Shown: positions 1-9,087, numbered from the stretch's first letter. The stretch: 30,123 bases of DNA from Guillardia theta CCMP2712 (GCF_000315625.1 NW_005434571.1:194234-224356), one strand, 5' to 3'. Program-made: numbers and translations. Notes: generated from the letters alone by a model not told the origin.

Positions 1-346
1 GTCATTGATGGTTCTCACAGGGGACACATACCTGAAAATAGAGCCTAAAGATGACAGTAGGCTCTGTGAATGGCTAGCCCTTGCCAGGCAGCTCCATCCA
101 CAGCTCCATCGATACAATTGGATTTGTGCCTGAGCATGGCACACTTTGACATGTATATGCACTTGATGTAATTTTCACCGTTAGCAGTGAGTTGGAACAG
201 GTAAAGAGGTACATACGTACTATAGCAAACGATGTGAATGAGTATAATTGGGGTTGATTAGCGGGGGGTGGGGGGGGAGGGGGGGATGCAGATGCGGAAG
301 AAGAAGCGGAAGAGGATGCAGAAAGTGAAAGAGGGGAAGAAGAAGA
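1..346. other. Upstream region, no firm gene
   Basis: No exon can be supported here. A G-rich run occupies about 263-293, followed by an A/G-rich stretch that could belong to the 5' end of the transporter gene. A further upstream exon of that gene cannot be excluded because its start is uncertain. Confidence 0.4.
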
Positions 347-1506
347 TTGATTTTGATGGCGATTATGACATCAACACAGAGAGCTGCGAACACCTCGGTC
401 TACAGCGAAACCATCGCCAGGAAGGTAGAGAAGCATCGTCTCTGTCCCTCCCTCCTTCCCTCCTTCTTACTGAACTCTTGCCCTATCTCACCTTCAGGAG
501 CTCGCGTGCCCCCTCTGTCAGGTATCTGAAATGTTCGCACAAGATTGTTCGTTGACGTGTTTTCCGCCAGTGAGCAAAAGGGCGTGAAAGCTGCAGCAGG
601 AGATGTGATGCAGTGCTTTGGCACCTGTTGTGAATCTCTGATCATGTTTGGCTTCTTGTCTTGCAGACCAAACAATCTCGACAGATTAGGGAAGTTGGAA
701 GGTCCAATGTTTTCATCCAGCGGAGTCTGGTATGTCTCGTCGGGTCGCGGACACGCCTTGCTGATCCTGCTTGGCAGTCTGCGGACAACAAGAACAATGA
801 GCAAACGGCATCTGACGAGGGTGAGTGCAGTTTGCGACAACACTTTCACTTGTCATTGGACTCTTATGATATGAATGACTGACACCTTTGGTTGACCATC
901 AGCAGACGTTCAGATCGAGTTTGATTCCCAACGAGATGACATGCAAAAGGCTGCTGTGAGTGTTTGAGCTTTCCATTCCATCAGCCCGTGTCGAGCTGTC
1001 TTCCCCTCTTGTTTCTCACTAGCCTATCCGTCTTCCACCTCTTGCTGTTAGTTCTTCACCTTCTGATGGGAGAAGTTGCGATTTTCTCTCTGTACTTGAA
1101 TCTTTCCCATCCTCTCTCCCCTTCTTGCTTATCTTTCTTGCATCTTCTTCGTCGGCTCACGTTGTTTGCAGACGGCTGATCCTCTGGCGATGTTTTCCCA
1201 AGAATCAGAACCGCTCGACTTCACTTCCAACAAAGTGAGCCCTGTTTGCTATCCATCCTGTGCTACCTCCATAACTGTCAACATCGTCATCTCCATCTTT
1301 TTTTATAACCGTCACTGCAGTCATCAAAGTCATTGTCATACTCCTACTCCTTCTTATTTTCACCATGATTATCGCCATGATTGTCATTATCATCATCATT
1401 ATCATCATCGTCATCATCATCATCATCATGGTCAACACCAACATCATCATCATCATTGTAATCCTCCTCCTCCTCCTCCTCCTCCTCCTCCTCCTCCTCC
1501 TCCTCC

Positions 1507-1541
<35 letters not shown>

Positions 1542-2997
1542 GTAATGATCACATTCGTCATAGCAAAAGTTGTCATCACGATCATCATTACGATTATTCG
1601 AACCATTGTCTTGGTCTCCTCAACGGCTTGCCTTTTCCTCATTTTCATTGCCGCAGGTCTTCGACGAGGTCTGGATGAGGGGCAAATGGCTTCTGATCCT
1701 CATGATCTTCCAAGTGAGATGTCAAACATGATGCAACGACTTTGCAACGGCGATGAATGTTGACGCGATGGCAGAGCTTGTCCGGTTTCATCATGCAAAA
1801 CTTCGAGGACCTGATTCAGGTGGAAGACGAGGAGGAGCAGGATGGATGATGATGATGAGGAGGAGGAGCATGATGATGATGATGGAGATTATGATCACGC
1901 GATGATATCTTCGTTGATGATTGATTAACTGATTGATTTACGATGGATTTCAGTCGCACGTCGTAATTGCTCTCTTCATGACGATGCTCATCGGCTGCGG
2001 AGGGAACGCAGGAGGACAAGTCAGCCCTTGTTTCTTTTCTTTTCTTCTCTCCTTACCACACCTTTCAGTCTGTCGCAAAAGCTGTGCATGAGATTGCTGA
2101 CCAGCACATTCCTGCTGATAAGGCCTGGCGACTTGTGATAAGTGAGTGCTTCATATCAAACCTCTCCTTCTTTTCCTTCTTGCCTCCTGCCTGTGGCCTC
2201 TTTCATCACCCCTTCTCCTCCCATCCTTCTCCTCTGAAAGTTTTCGCACCTGACTCGGCTATCAGAGAACGTCAAGTCGCAACTTCCAGTCGCCACCTGG
2301 CTCGGAGCTCTTCTCGGTCTCTTCTTATCCCTTCCCCCTCCCCCCTGGCCGCCCTCCCCCCCCTGGCCGCCCTCCCCTCCCCATCCCTTTCAGTCCCTTC
2401 CCTTTTTCCTCCTCTCCTCCGCACCTAAACCCTAAACCCTTCCCTTCTTGCTCTCCTCTACCTTGCCTCGTCTCATCTGGCTCACAGGCTGGGCCGCATG
2501 GGTTCGTGTCTGGTTCTTCCATGGAGGGTAAGACCTGCAAGGCTCCTGCTGTCCTTATGTCTGACTCCTCCTCCAGGACAAGGAACTCCGTCTCGATTGC
2601 CCTCTCCAGCACCCTCATCGTCTTTGTCTCCATCATTCTCGGTGGCATCTTACCCTACACCATGCATGCCATGGGCTTCAATGTATGTCTTCCGTCCTTC
2701 CCCTTCTTCTTCCCCCTTCTCCCTCCCCTTCTTCTTCGCCCTTCTCCCTCCCCTTCTCCTTTCCCCCGCTCCTCCTTCCACTTCTTCTTCCCCTCCTCGT
2801 CCACCTTCTTATTTTCTCAACTCCCCATCCTCTCTCCTCCCTATCCCTCCCCTTACTCTCCAGCACTCCCCATCCTTTCTTTCATCAGTGTTGACCGTCG
2901 ACCGCAGGTGGTACAAGCGGGAGCTGTCATCCAGGTAGCCATGGATATCATCGGCGTTTGCATCACATGCCTAGTTTGCTATTATGTATTTCAATAA
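347..2997 (+). CDS. MgtE/SLC41-like divalent cation transporter, multi-exon
   Basis: Predicted membrane Mg2+/divalent cation transporter. Thirteen exons join in frame across GT-AG introns: 347-424, 498-521, 667-820, 906-955, 1172-1234, 1657-1713, 1775-1819, 1954-2019, 2069-2141, 2266-2316, 2488-2527, 2577-2682 and 2908-2997, giving about 298 aa. After a polar N-terminal part of about 125 residues come family hallmarks: RGKWLLILMIFQSLSGF (helix 1), a FEDLIQ turn, then MTMLIGCGGNAGGQ, matching the conserved GGNAGNQ of MgtE/SLC41 membrane domains. Hydrophobic helices follow (LPVATWLGALLGWAAW, STLIVFVSIILGGILP), and a last helix VAMDIIGVCITCL keeps the Asp typical of the family. The usual DPA motif before that helix is replaced by VVQAG. 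Only one MgtE-type domain is present, whereas animal SLC41 proteins have two. The first two exons and the exact ATG are uncertain; exons from 667 on are well supported. Introns hold pyrimidine-rich and CAT/CCT microsatellites. Confidence 0.85.
1375..1555. repeat. Compound (CAT)n/(CCT)n microsatellite
   Basis: CAT triplets to about 1460, a (CCT)n tract at about 1462-1507, then (CAT)n to about 1542. The array lies inside the 1235-1656 intron of the transporter gene. The His/Pro-rich and Met/Arg-rich reading frames across it are artefacts of the repeat. Confidence 0.9.
1838..1885. repeat. (GAT/GAG)n microsatellite
   Basis: GATGATGATGAGGAGGAG-type triplet repeat within the 1820-1953 intron of the transporter gene. 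It is purine-rich on the coding strand, unlike most introns in this window. Confidence 0.75.
2424..2440. repeat. Short CCCTAAA telomere-like motif
   Basis: CCTAAACCCTAAACCCT, just over two copies of the plant/algal telomere-type heptamer, within the 2317-2487 intron. Too short to be a telomere, and possibly chance in a pyrimidine-rich intron. Confidence 0.5.
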
Positions 2998-3010
2998 CAA
3001 CCCTCAACAC

Positions 3011-3589
3011 TCACGACATCGTCAGACGGGTCTGACCTCCGCCCCACTGCTCGTCCTTTCCCATCCTCTCCTCCTCCTGGTGAACAAACATGCTCTCCCG
3101 CTCTTGAACCTCAACTGTCTTCTCCTCCTTGGCCAGCCCAGCCTGGGCAGGGAAGCAGATCTCAACCTGATCAGCATGAACCTCCGGAGCGAGGAATCCG
3201 GAGAAGTGTTGTTGGACTTTGAGGAGATAGATCCGCATCTGCCTCTGATTGAGATTGGACGAGCCGTCGAGCACAACCACGCAGAAGACTTTCTCCGGCC
3301 GCTTCAACCGCATGGAGATGGTGAACGAGACAGGCTTGTTGATGTTGGTCTGTGCGAAGGTCACAGCACGAGAGAAGATCCACATGCCATGAGACTGATC
3401 GAAGAGGCTCTCAAGCGACGTGCCAACACATCGCTCAGGCGCCATGTCGAACATGCTTGAGGCCTCTCCATCCACAGAAACGATGCAGTAAGGGCGGTAC
3501 GCAGTTATCCTCATGCATGCAATTTCCTGTGGCTGCAAGCTGATCTTGGTTCGGCGATAAAACAATGACAAAATCTGCGAAACATGCAT
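3011..3589 (-). CDS. Hypothetical protein, possible PAS-like fold
   Basis: Single open exon of 192 residues starting at MHVSQILSLFY. The function is not recognised. Residues about 33-110 (YRPYCIVSVDGEASSMFDMA, a GTSLESLF segment, then FTISMRLKRPEKVFCVVVLDG) have the alternating strand/helix spacing and the G-x-S-L-x-x-L-F turn seen in PAS sensor domains. That resemblance is by eye only. The C-terminal 60 residues are charged and probably disordered. Its stop lies 13 bp from the stop of the convergent transporter gene, so the two 3' UTRs must overlap. Upstream exons are possible because the ATG is not confirmed. Confidence 0.55.
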   Translation of the reverse strand: MHVSQILSLFYRRTKISLQPQEIACMRITAYRPYCIVSVDGEASSMFDMAPERCVGTSLESLFDQSHGMWIFSRAVTFAQTNINKPVSFTISMRLKRPEKVFCVVVLDGSSNLNQRQMRIYLLKVQQHFSGFLAPEVHADQVEICFPAQAGLAKEEKTVEVQERESMFVHQEEERMGKDEQWGGGQTRLTMS

Positions 3590-4500
3590 CTTGAAACAAC
3601 TGGTGTGACTTGAGCAATCTATCCCGTGTACAGCCTTCCTATCATTGAAAAGAAAGCCTCTCTTACTTGGGCATCTGCAACCTAAGAAGTCAGAACATGG
3701 TAACGGAGAATATAAAAGAAGGCAGACAATGACAAGTTAATCTCAACTTGATCTTTCACATTGTGCATGCACGCTGATATTCTAATTGGGCATAACGCAT
3801 TTCCAAAACTGCATACAACAGTGACATTGGAATGCCCTGCCCTGCCCTGCCCATGGGAATGCCCTGCCCTGCCCTGCACTGCCCTTACCACTCCTGCCCT
3901 TCGAGCCTCCTCCATTCCTCCCTTGACATAGTTCGCTCCTCCTTGTTCTTTCTTCGTGCCTCCCTCCCGCTCTTCTCGTCAAAGACAACTGGCTTCCTAC
4001 ATACTTGTCGCTCTGACCCATTTTTAAAACAGTATGTGATTTTTACTCTGATCGAAAATTTGGATCGAAATACTTGTCCCACATTTGGAATCTAAATGAT
4101 AGGTTGAAATAAAACAGGCACCTCATCAAACTTAAAACTATTGTAGGAGATATCCTTTAAAAAAACAAAAAGGTGAAAGGGCCACCACTCGCCGTAGGGT
4201 CGCACTTGCGACTAGCTCGCACCCACCCCAGAAAGATACTGCTTACTTGCGGTTATAAGAGGGGTACTTCCGTGGGGGTGAAGCCCTTTAGAAATATAAA
4301 AATATTTAGTGTATTGCTGGTACTATCTCAAGGCTATCTAGCACCAAACAAATATTTTAAAAATTATCCATACAAATAACGAATTTATCATATCCCAACA
4401 GCTCCCCCCAGTTTTCATTTTGTGATACCTTCAAATTCAAATTTGTGCTCAAATTCTCCAAAAAAGGAGTACTGTGAACCTTTCACGGCTCAAGTAGACT
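3590..4500. other. Intergenic region
   Basis: No coding exon recognised. It contains the CCCTG duplication, then A/T-richer DNA (4030-4480) with a GGGGTAC word at 4261-4267 that recurs elsewhere in non-coding parts of the window. Confidence 0.5.
3829..3890. repeat. (CCCTG)n with a 28-bp tandem duplication
   Basis: The unit GGAATGCCCTGCCCTGCCCT occurs twice, at about 3829 and 3857, separated by CCATG, then runs into CTGCACTGCCC. It is a simple local tandem duplication in intergenic DNA. Confidence 0.75.
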
Positions 4501-4529
4501 CGCACTCTCAATAGTTCAGTAGTGTGACC

Positions 4530-5225
4530 GACCCCCGGCGACGCCCGGCGCCGGCCGGGCCGGGCCGGGCCGCTGAGTCACGGCACGGGTCAGCCGCGGC
4601 AGTGTCACTCAGGCTGAAACTTCCGGGCCGCCCGACCCTGACCGGACTGTGGCACTGAGCCCTCAGTGATCCGATCCGCTGAAAGCAAATCCACACTCCG
4701 TGATCTTTTCAAACCTTTCAACTTGCCAAGTTTCCCGCCGGGCCGGGCCCGGTTTCAACTAACGGTTGGCAACTTGACTAGCGCAATGGCCGGGCAGGCG
4801 CCGCCGAGTCAGCCGGACTCCGGGCCCGGCCCTCGGATAGTCTCTCAGCCTCAGGCTCAGCGCCTCGCAACCGCCGCAAGTTCGGACTCCGGCGTCCCGG
4901 CGTGGTAAGCACTGCGCACTGCGGCGGCAGATCGGACAGTCATTCACACGCCGGGTACCGTAGTACCGTACGGTCCGATCGGACCGTACGGTGACTCGTG
5001 ATGGCCGCGCCCGCGATGATCGGTCAGTGTGATCGGACTTCACTGTCAATGCGGCAGTGCGGCTGGCAACCGTTCACGGGCCCCGCGTCGGACTGGGCCG
5101 GCGGCCGGCGGTCCGGGGCCGAGAGTTTCGGCCCGCCCGCCAGCCTCGCGGTCTGCCGGAGTCACTGATTCAGAGTCGGCGGCGCCGGCCGGGCCGCGCC
5201 GGGTGTGAGGCCCAAGTTCAACAGT
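4530..5225. other. GC-rich island 1, probable mobile-element remnant
   Basis: An abrupt change to C/G-rich sequence dominated by CCGGGCC words, with recurrent GATCGGAC/GTCCGATC and ACCGTACGGT words. The ACCGTACGGT word and overall texture recur in the island at 23.6-24.57 kb, next to a retroelement Gag. No plausible coding frame is present. It ends about 100 bp before the ATG of the 5332 gene, so it may serve as that gene's upstream region. Relation to a retroelement LTR or 5' region is inferred. Confidence 0.6.
4965..4992. repeat. Perfect 28-bp palindrome
   Basis: The arm ACCGTACGGTCCGA is followed at once by its exact reverse complement with no spacer. ACCGTACGGT is itself palindromic, so the element is nested. 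It could form a cruciform or bind a dimeric protein. Confidence 0.9.
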
Positions 5226-5246
5226 GATTGTCCTCGACGGTACTGA

Positions 5247-5271
5247 ACTTTAACTTTACTTTGAGTAAACT
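5247..5271 (+). other. A/T-rich motif shared with the retroelement flanks
   Basis: TTTAACTTTACTTTGAGTAA lies between GC island 1 and the 5332 ATG. A near-identical copy occurs on the minus strand at about 19951-19975, and a weaker minus-strand copy at about 23556-23580 between GC island 2 and the Gag ATG. The order island, motif, ORF is thus the same for island 1 and island 2. Confidence 0.6.
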
Positions 5272-5331
5272 TCCGAGTTACTCAGGCTTATCATATACAC
5301 CATAGGTAAGAGATTCTCTAAGTGGGCTATT

Positions 5332-7224
5332 ATGCTGATCGCAAGAACATCCGGTCCTGAGCCTTGTTCCCAGCTCTGCCAGGAACATAAGGTTCCCGGG
5401 TGGGGCAAACCGAGTTGTACGACGAACATGCAAGGGGAGCACGGTACATGGCTATCGTCAGGCCTGCAGCTGGGCATCGGGTACGTGGTGCTGGCAGAGC
5501 TGCTGGGGATAGAGGAGGTCTCCCAGCCTCCTCACGGCTCCTGCCTTGCTCGCCCTGGACGCTACTGCTCCTATCAGAACTTCAACCACGATGTCTGTGA
5601 TGCTGGTTACTTCTGTGAAGGAGGAAATGCGAGGCCCACGCCCTGCCCCGAAGGTTTCTTCTGTGCTGCAGGAGCTCATTCTCCGGCCAAGTGCCCCCAG
5701 GGTCACTACTGCGAGAAGCAGGCCAAGGCCCCAGTTCGCTGCCCTCCAGGCTTCCATTGCCCAGATCCCAATGGAGGACAAGCAAAACCAACGCCCTGCC
5801 AGGAGGGCTTCTTCTGCGAGGGCTATACGAGCAAGCAGCAGGCTTGCCCAGCAGGGTTCTACTGCGAGAAGCAGGCCAAGGCTCCGGTCAGATGCCCTCC
5901 AGGCTTCCATTGCCCAGCTCAGTCAAGCAAGCCCACGCCCTGCCCCGAAGGTTTCTTCTGTGCTGCAGGAGCTCATTCTCCGGCCAAGTGCCCCCAGGGT
6001 CACTACTGCGAGAAGCAGGCCAAGGCCCCGGTCAGATGCCCTCCAGGCTTCCATTGCCCAGCTCAGTCAAGCAAGCCCACGCCCTGCCAGGAGGGCTTCT
6101 TCTGCGAGGGCTATACGAGCAAGCAGCAGGCTTGCCCAGCAGGGTTCTACTGCGAGAAGCAGGCCAAGGCTCCGGTCAGATGCCCTCCAGGCTTCCACTG
6201 CCCAGCTCAGTCAAGCAAGCCCACGCCCTGCCCCGAAGGTTTCTTCTGTGCTGCAGGAGCTCATTCTCCGGCCAAGTGCCCCCAGGGTCACTACTGCGAG
6301 AAGCAGGCCAAGGCCCCGGTCAGATGCCCTCCAGGCTTCCATTGCCCAGCTCAGTCAAGCAAGCCCACGCCCTGCCAGGAGGGCTTCTTCTGCGAGGGCT
6401 ATACGAGCAAGCAGCAGGCTTGCCCAGCAGGGTTCTACTGCGAGAAGCAGGCCAAGGCTCCGGTCAGATGCCCCAAGGGCTTCTTTTGTGCTCGAGGAGC
6501 CTCCAAGCCTGAGCCTTGTCCAGTCCCACAACTTTGCTTGGGCGGAGCTTCGACCCCCAATGGTGTCATGAAGGATAACACGGGCACCTTCCTCCTGGTG
6601 CTCCTCCTACTAGTCGCCTTTGCCTTTGCCCTCCGACGGAAGCTCGGCAGCATGACTACCACCTGCAGCATTTGCTTCGACTCCAAGCCTGTCTTGCTGT
6701 GCGTCCCGTGCCGTCAGTCTCACCATGTCTGCGCCGAGTGCCTGGAGGCGCTAGTGCTGGCGAATGCTGGAGAGGCTGAGCAGCAGCTGCACAACCGACA
6801 AATACCCGAGCACTGGATGAAATGCGTCGTGCCAGAGTGCCGGCAGCCCTACAGTGACATGTGGATGTTGTTGCTGCTTACTTCACAGACTCATCGACGG
6901 CATCTGAGTATCAAAGAGAAGATACGGGAGGGTCGTCGGGAGCAGCAGCGACAGGAAACGCTCCTTGTCCAGCACAACATGGATGCGAATGATGTTGCTG
7001 CTATACGGTTTCTTCAGCGGGAGTACAGCAGGCTACTGCAATGCCCTCGATGCGGGACTGGGCCAGTTGTCGTTCATGGTTGTTCAGACCTTGCGATGCA
7101 TCAAGGCGAGGCGAGTGGTTCTGGTCGGATCAACAACTCGTGTCGCCACTGTGGCTTTTTTGCAAAGGAGATGGGGGAATGGCCTACATGGATTCCTCCG
7201 CAGTCTCTCAACGCAGCTCGTTGA
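5332..7224 (+). CDS. Cys-rich repeat membrane protein with C-terminal RING/RBR-like zinc domain
   Basis: Intronless 630-codon ORF. Residues about 65-395 are Cys-rich repeats of GCC2/GCC3 (ephrin-receptor-like) type, with motifs such as CPEGFFC, CPQGHYC and CPPGFHC. A hydrophobic helix follows at about 418-438 (TFLLVLLLLVAFAFALRRK), with basic residues after it. From C445 a zinc-finger region begins: CSICFDS, then CVPCRQSHHVCAEC, then a CVVPECRQPY segment. A second cluster from C571 has CPRCGTGPVVVHGCSDL and NSCRHCGFF. This order resembles RING-between-RING E3 ligases. The layout suggests an extracellular ligand-binding part joined to a cytosolic ubiquitin-ligase-like part, which is inferred. 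A start at Met33 (5428) would put a weakly hydrophobic segment at the N-terminus as a possible signal; a spliced upstream exon is also possible. Confidence 0.8.
   Translation: MLIARTSGPEPCSQLCQEHKVPGWGKPSCTTNMQGEHGTWLSSGLQLGIGYVVLAELLGIEEVSQPPHGSCLARPGRYCSYQNFNHDVCDAGYFCEGGNARPTPCPEGFFCAAGAHSPAKCPQGHYCEKQAKAPVRCPPGFHCPDPNGGQAKPTPCQEGFFCEGYTSKQQACPAGFYCEKQAKAPVRCPPGFHCPAQSSKPTPCPEGFFCAAGAHSPAKCPQGHYCEKQAKAPVRCPPGFHCPAQSSKPTPCQEGFFCEGYTSKQQACPAGFYCEKQAKAPVRCPPGFHCPAQSSKPTPCPEGFFCAAGAHSPAKCPQGHYCEKQAKAPVRCPPGFHCPAQSSKPTPCQEGFFCEGYTSKQQACPAGFYCEKQAKAPVRCPKGFFCARGASKPEPCPVPQLCLGGASTPNGVMKDNTGTFLLVLLLLVAFAFALRRKLGSMTTTCSICFDSKPVLLCVPCRQSHHVCAECLEALVLANAGEAEQQLHNRQIPEHWMKCVVPECRQPYSDMWMLLLLTSQTHRRHLSIKEKIREGRREQQRQETLLVQHNMDANDVAAIRFLQREYSRLLQCPRCGTGPVVVHGCSDLAMHQGEASGSGRINNSCRHCGFFAKEMGEWPTWIPPQSLNAAR
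5635..6507 (+). repeat. Six Cys-rich units, three homogenised 288-bp dimers
   Basis: Alternating A and B units within the 5332 gene. A starts at 5635, 5932 and 6220; B starts at 5788, 6076 and 6364. Each unit is 144 bp (48 codons), except A1 at 153 bp with a different linker. Later copies are almost identical in DNA, including silent sites (one visible change is CATTGC to CACTGC). This points to recent duplication or gene conversion, or to an assembly-sensitive tandem array. Confidence 0.9.
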
Positions 7225-7682
7225 GCGGCTCGTCCTGTCAACTCAGCACGCAAGAGCAGAGGAGAGAGCTCCTTCTCCACACGATCAGCTGGGCGCTCTT
7301 GCAGCTGGGGAGAAGACATGGTTGGACGGCAATCCATGAAAGGTCGGAATGTATGTAGATAGCAGGAGGAATGTGGGAGGGTCAGCGATAGAGTCGCAGC
7401 CACCCTTGATCATCGTATTGTAAAGTCTCACATCGGATGAAGGTAAAAGGCACTCGCTCGGTAAGGCAGGGAGGATCGATGGAGACTTGAAGCATTGAGA
7501 TGATGCAATGAAGGTCTTTTCACACACTTCTCGTTCCTCCCACTAGTCCACCAGCGTCTCCCCTCCTCGTGTTCATCCTCCCTTCCATCATGTTGCCAGG
7601 ATTAGCGAGTGTCCTAGCTGCAGCTGCTTCTTAATCCTTGAGTGCCCCGTGCGCCACTCGGGTTCCTCTTGCTGTAGCGGTG
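7225..7682. other. Between convergent genes, non-coding
   Basis: No exon supported. It should contain the 3' UTRs of the 5332 (+) and 9087 (-) genes, which converge here. Confidence 0.45.
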
Positions 7683-9087
7683 CTATACCCGGCTCATTTC
7701 ACGCGAAGCTCCTTCCTTAGAGGAGGAGGAGGAGGAGGAGGAGGAGGAGAAGAAGAAGCTCTTGATGCACTTGACAACTGAGACGATAACCATCATGGCG
7801 CAGGCAAAGGCAAACATGACGCAGATTCCTAGCTGCTCGAAAAAGACGGTGAGTAGGAATTCTGAGGACAAGGAAGACAAGGCAGGAGGAAGGAGGACAG
7901 AGGTCTTGAGACACTCTGAGCGGTACTCACCAAGAGTTGCGCCTGCGCGTTGGACTGAACGCCATCAGCACCAAACGTGTATGCCGTAAGGTCTTGCTTG
8001 AGGCGCCACTGCCACAACGTTCAGAGAGAGGAAAGACTTATCCTGCCCTTCACCTTGCCGCCAATGCAGACCTGCGGCTGACCAGAGCCGCTCCCGCACC
8101 TGGTGGCTGACTCAGCACACCTGAACAAGCATGTCAGACGTGCCGAGGGCAGGAGGGGAGAGTTACTCTCTGCAGCCTCCATCATAGCATGTGCCATTCC
8201 AGTCGATGGCATTGCTAGTGAAGCTAAACCTGCTCGAGATTATTCATCAAGAAGACGGCCTCTATGATCGCATCATGCCACCCGTAGGTGTCTCCAGTCA
8301 CAGATTCACCACAGGCACCGTAGTTGAGGAGGTTGTCTTGGATTGTCTGAGAGAGTCTGAGAAAATGCGGCCAACTGCAGGAAGATTACCTTGCTGCAAA
8401 CTTGAACGAACGTCTCAGTGCTGGTGAACAACGTCGATCCTGAGCACTTGTCTCCGATGCACTCTTGTGCTTTCGGGTTGAATGAGTTGATCTTTCCGCA
8501 AAATTTCTTTTGGTCTGTAGCAAGGATACTTGATGCCACTTCGGAGAAAATTTCTACCCTGCCATGGCTGTCAGCGACGTGCAATGTAGCAACATCGTCC
8601 ACCCGTTCGCATTCTTCTGCGACTTGATAGCTACCCCCTTCTTCAAGTACGCCTCTGCCACACACCCCCCTCTGATATCTGAGCTGTACGACTTGCACAT
8701 GCTGGGGATGCGCAGCCCCTGGTACGCCTGAGAGAGGAGCTCGACTCTCTTCTTGTCGTCCGAGGCGATGGAGAGGGTAGGGGAGAACTTGGTGAGCTCG
8801 AAATCAGCAGCACAGTACTTGCCAACTGGACAGTCGCAGTCATCCATGCACTGCACGCAGATGCCCTTTGCTTCTAGGTTCTTGTTGTCAGTCGATTTCA
8901 TCCTCCAGTACACGTTGCAGATCGGGTGCGAGGTGTCGTTGCAGTCGCTGTGCTTCTGGCATGCCTTGTACGAGTCTGCAGCTGCAGGATCGGAGAGCAG
9001 GGAGAGGAGGAGGAGGAGGAGGAGGAGAGGAAGGGAGGTAGAGAGCCCTGCCTGCATGGCGGGTGGCGGTAGCATTCGAAACAGCAT
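7683..9087 (-). CDS. Secreted/type I membrane Cys-rich protein, seven exons
   Basis: Exons joined in frame: 9087-8603, 8558-8390 (or from 8567), 8346-8282, 8214-8167, 8120-8054, 8008-7931 and 7835-7683, about 354 aa. The N-terminus is a classic signal peptide with a Leu run ending near DPAAADS. The ectodomain is Cys-rich: CQKHSDCNDTSHPICNVYW, CVQCMDDCDCPVGKYC, FCGKINSF, CIGDKCSG, then NYGACGESVTGDTYG, NGTCYDGGC and ECAESATRCGSGSGQPQVC. A late helix (LGICVMFAFACAMMVIVSVV) precedes a basic KCIK and a poly-Ser tail ending REMSRV. Family not recognised. Several introns are only about 43-46 bp. The third intron (8281-8215) is the least certain. Reading on through 8282 gives an alternative exon ending LMNNLEQ that cannot be joined in frame to the next one. 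Confidence 0.8.
7718..7757. repeat. (GGA)n coding the poly-Ser tail
   Basis: A triplet run read on the minus strand as TCC codons, giving about ten serines in the cytosolic tail of the 9087-7683 protein. Confidence 0.8.
8998..9036. repeat. (GAG)n coding the signal-peptide Leu core
   Basis: A triplet run read on the minus strand as CTC codons, giving the eight-residue Leu core of the signal peptide of the 9087-7683 protein. The same repeat type codes poly-Ser at the other end of that protein. Confidence 0.8.

Noticed and set aside
1166-1763. His/Pro-rich and Met/Arg-rich ORFs
   Set aside because: They run through the compound CAT/CCT microsatellite in a transporter intron.
5635-6507. CRISPR-like regular repeats
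   Set aside because: The repeats are contiguous 48-codon protein units without unique spacers, in a eukaryotic coding sequence.
5458-6686. Long alternative-frame ORFs over the Cys-rich repeats (e.g. 5546-6571 and 5691-6512)
   Set aside because: Shadows of the 144-bp repeat unit; only the 5332 frame gives spaced Cys motifs, a membrane helix and zinc clusters.
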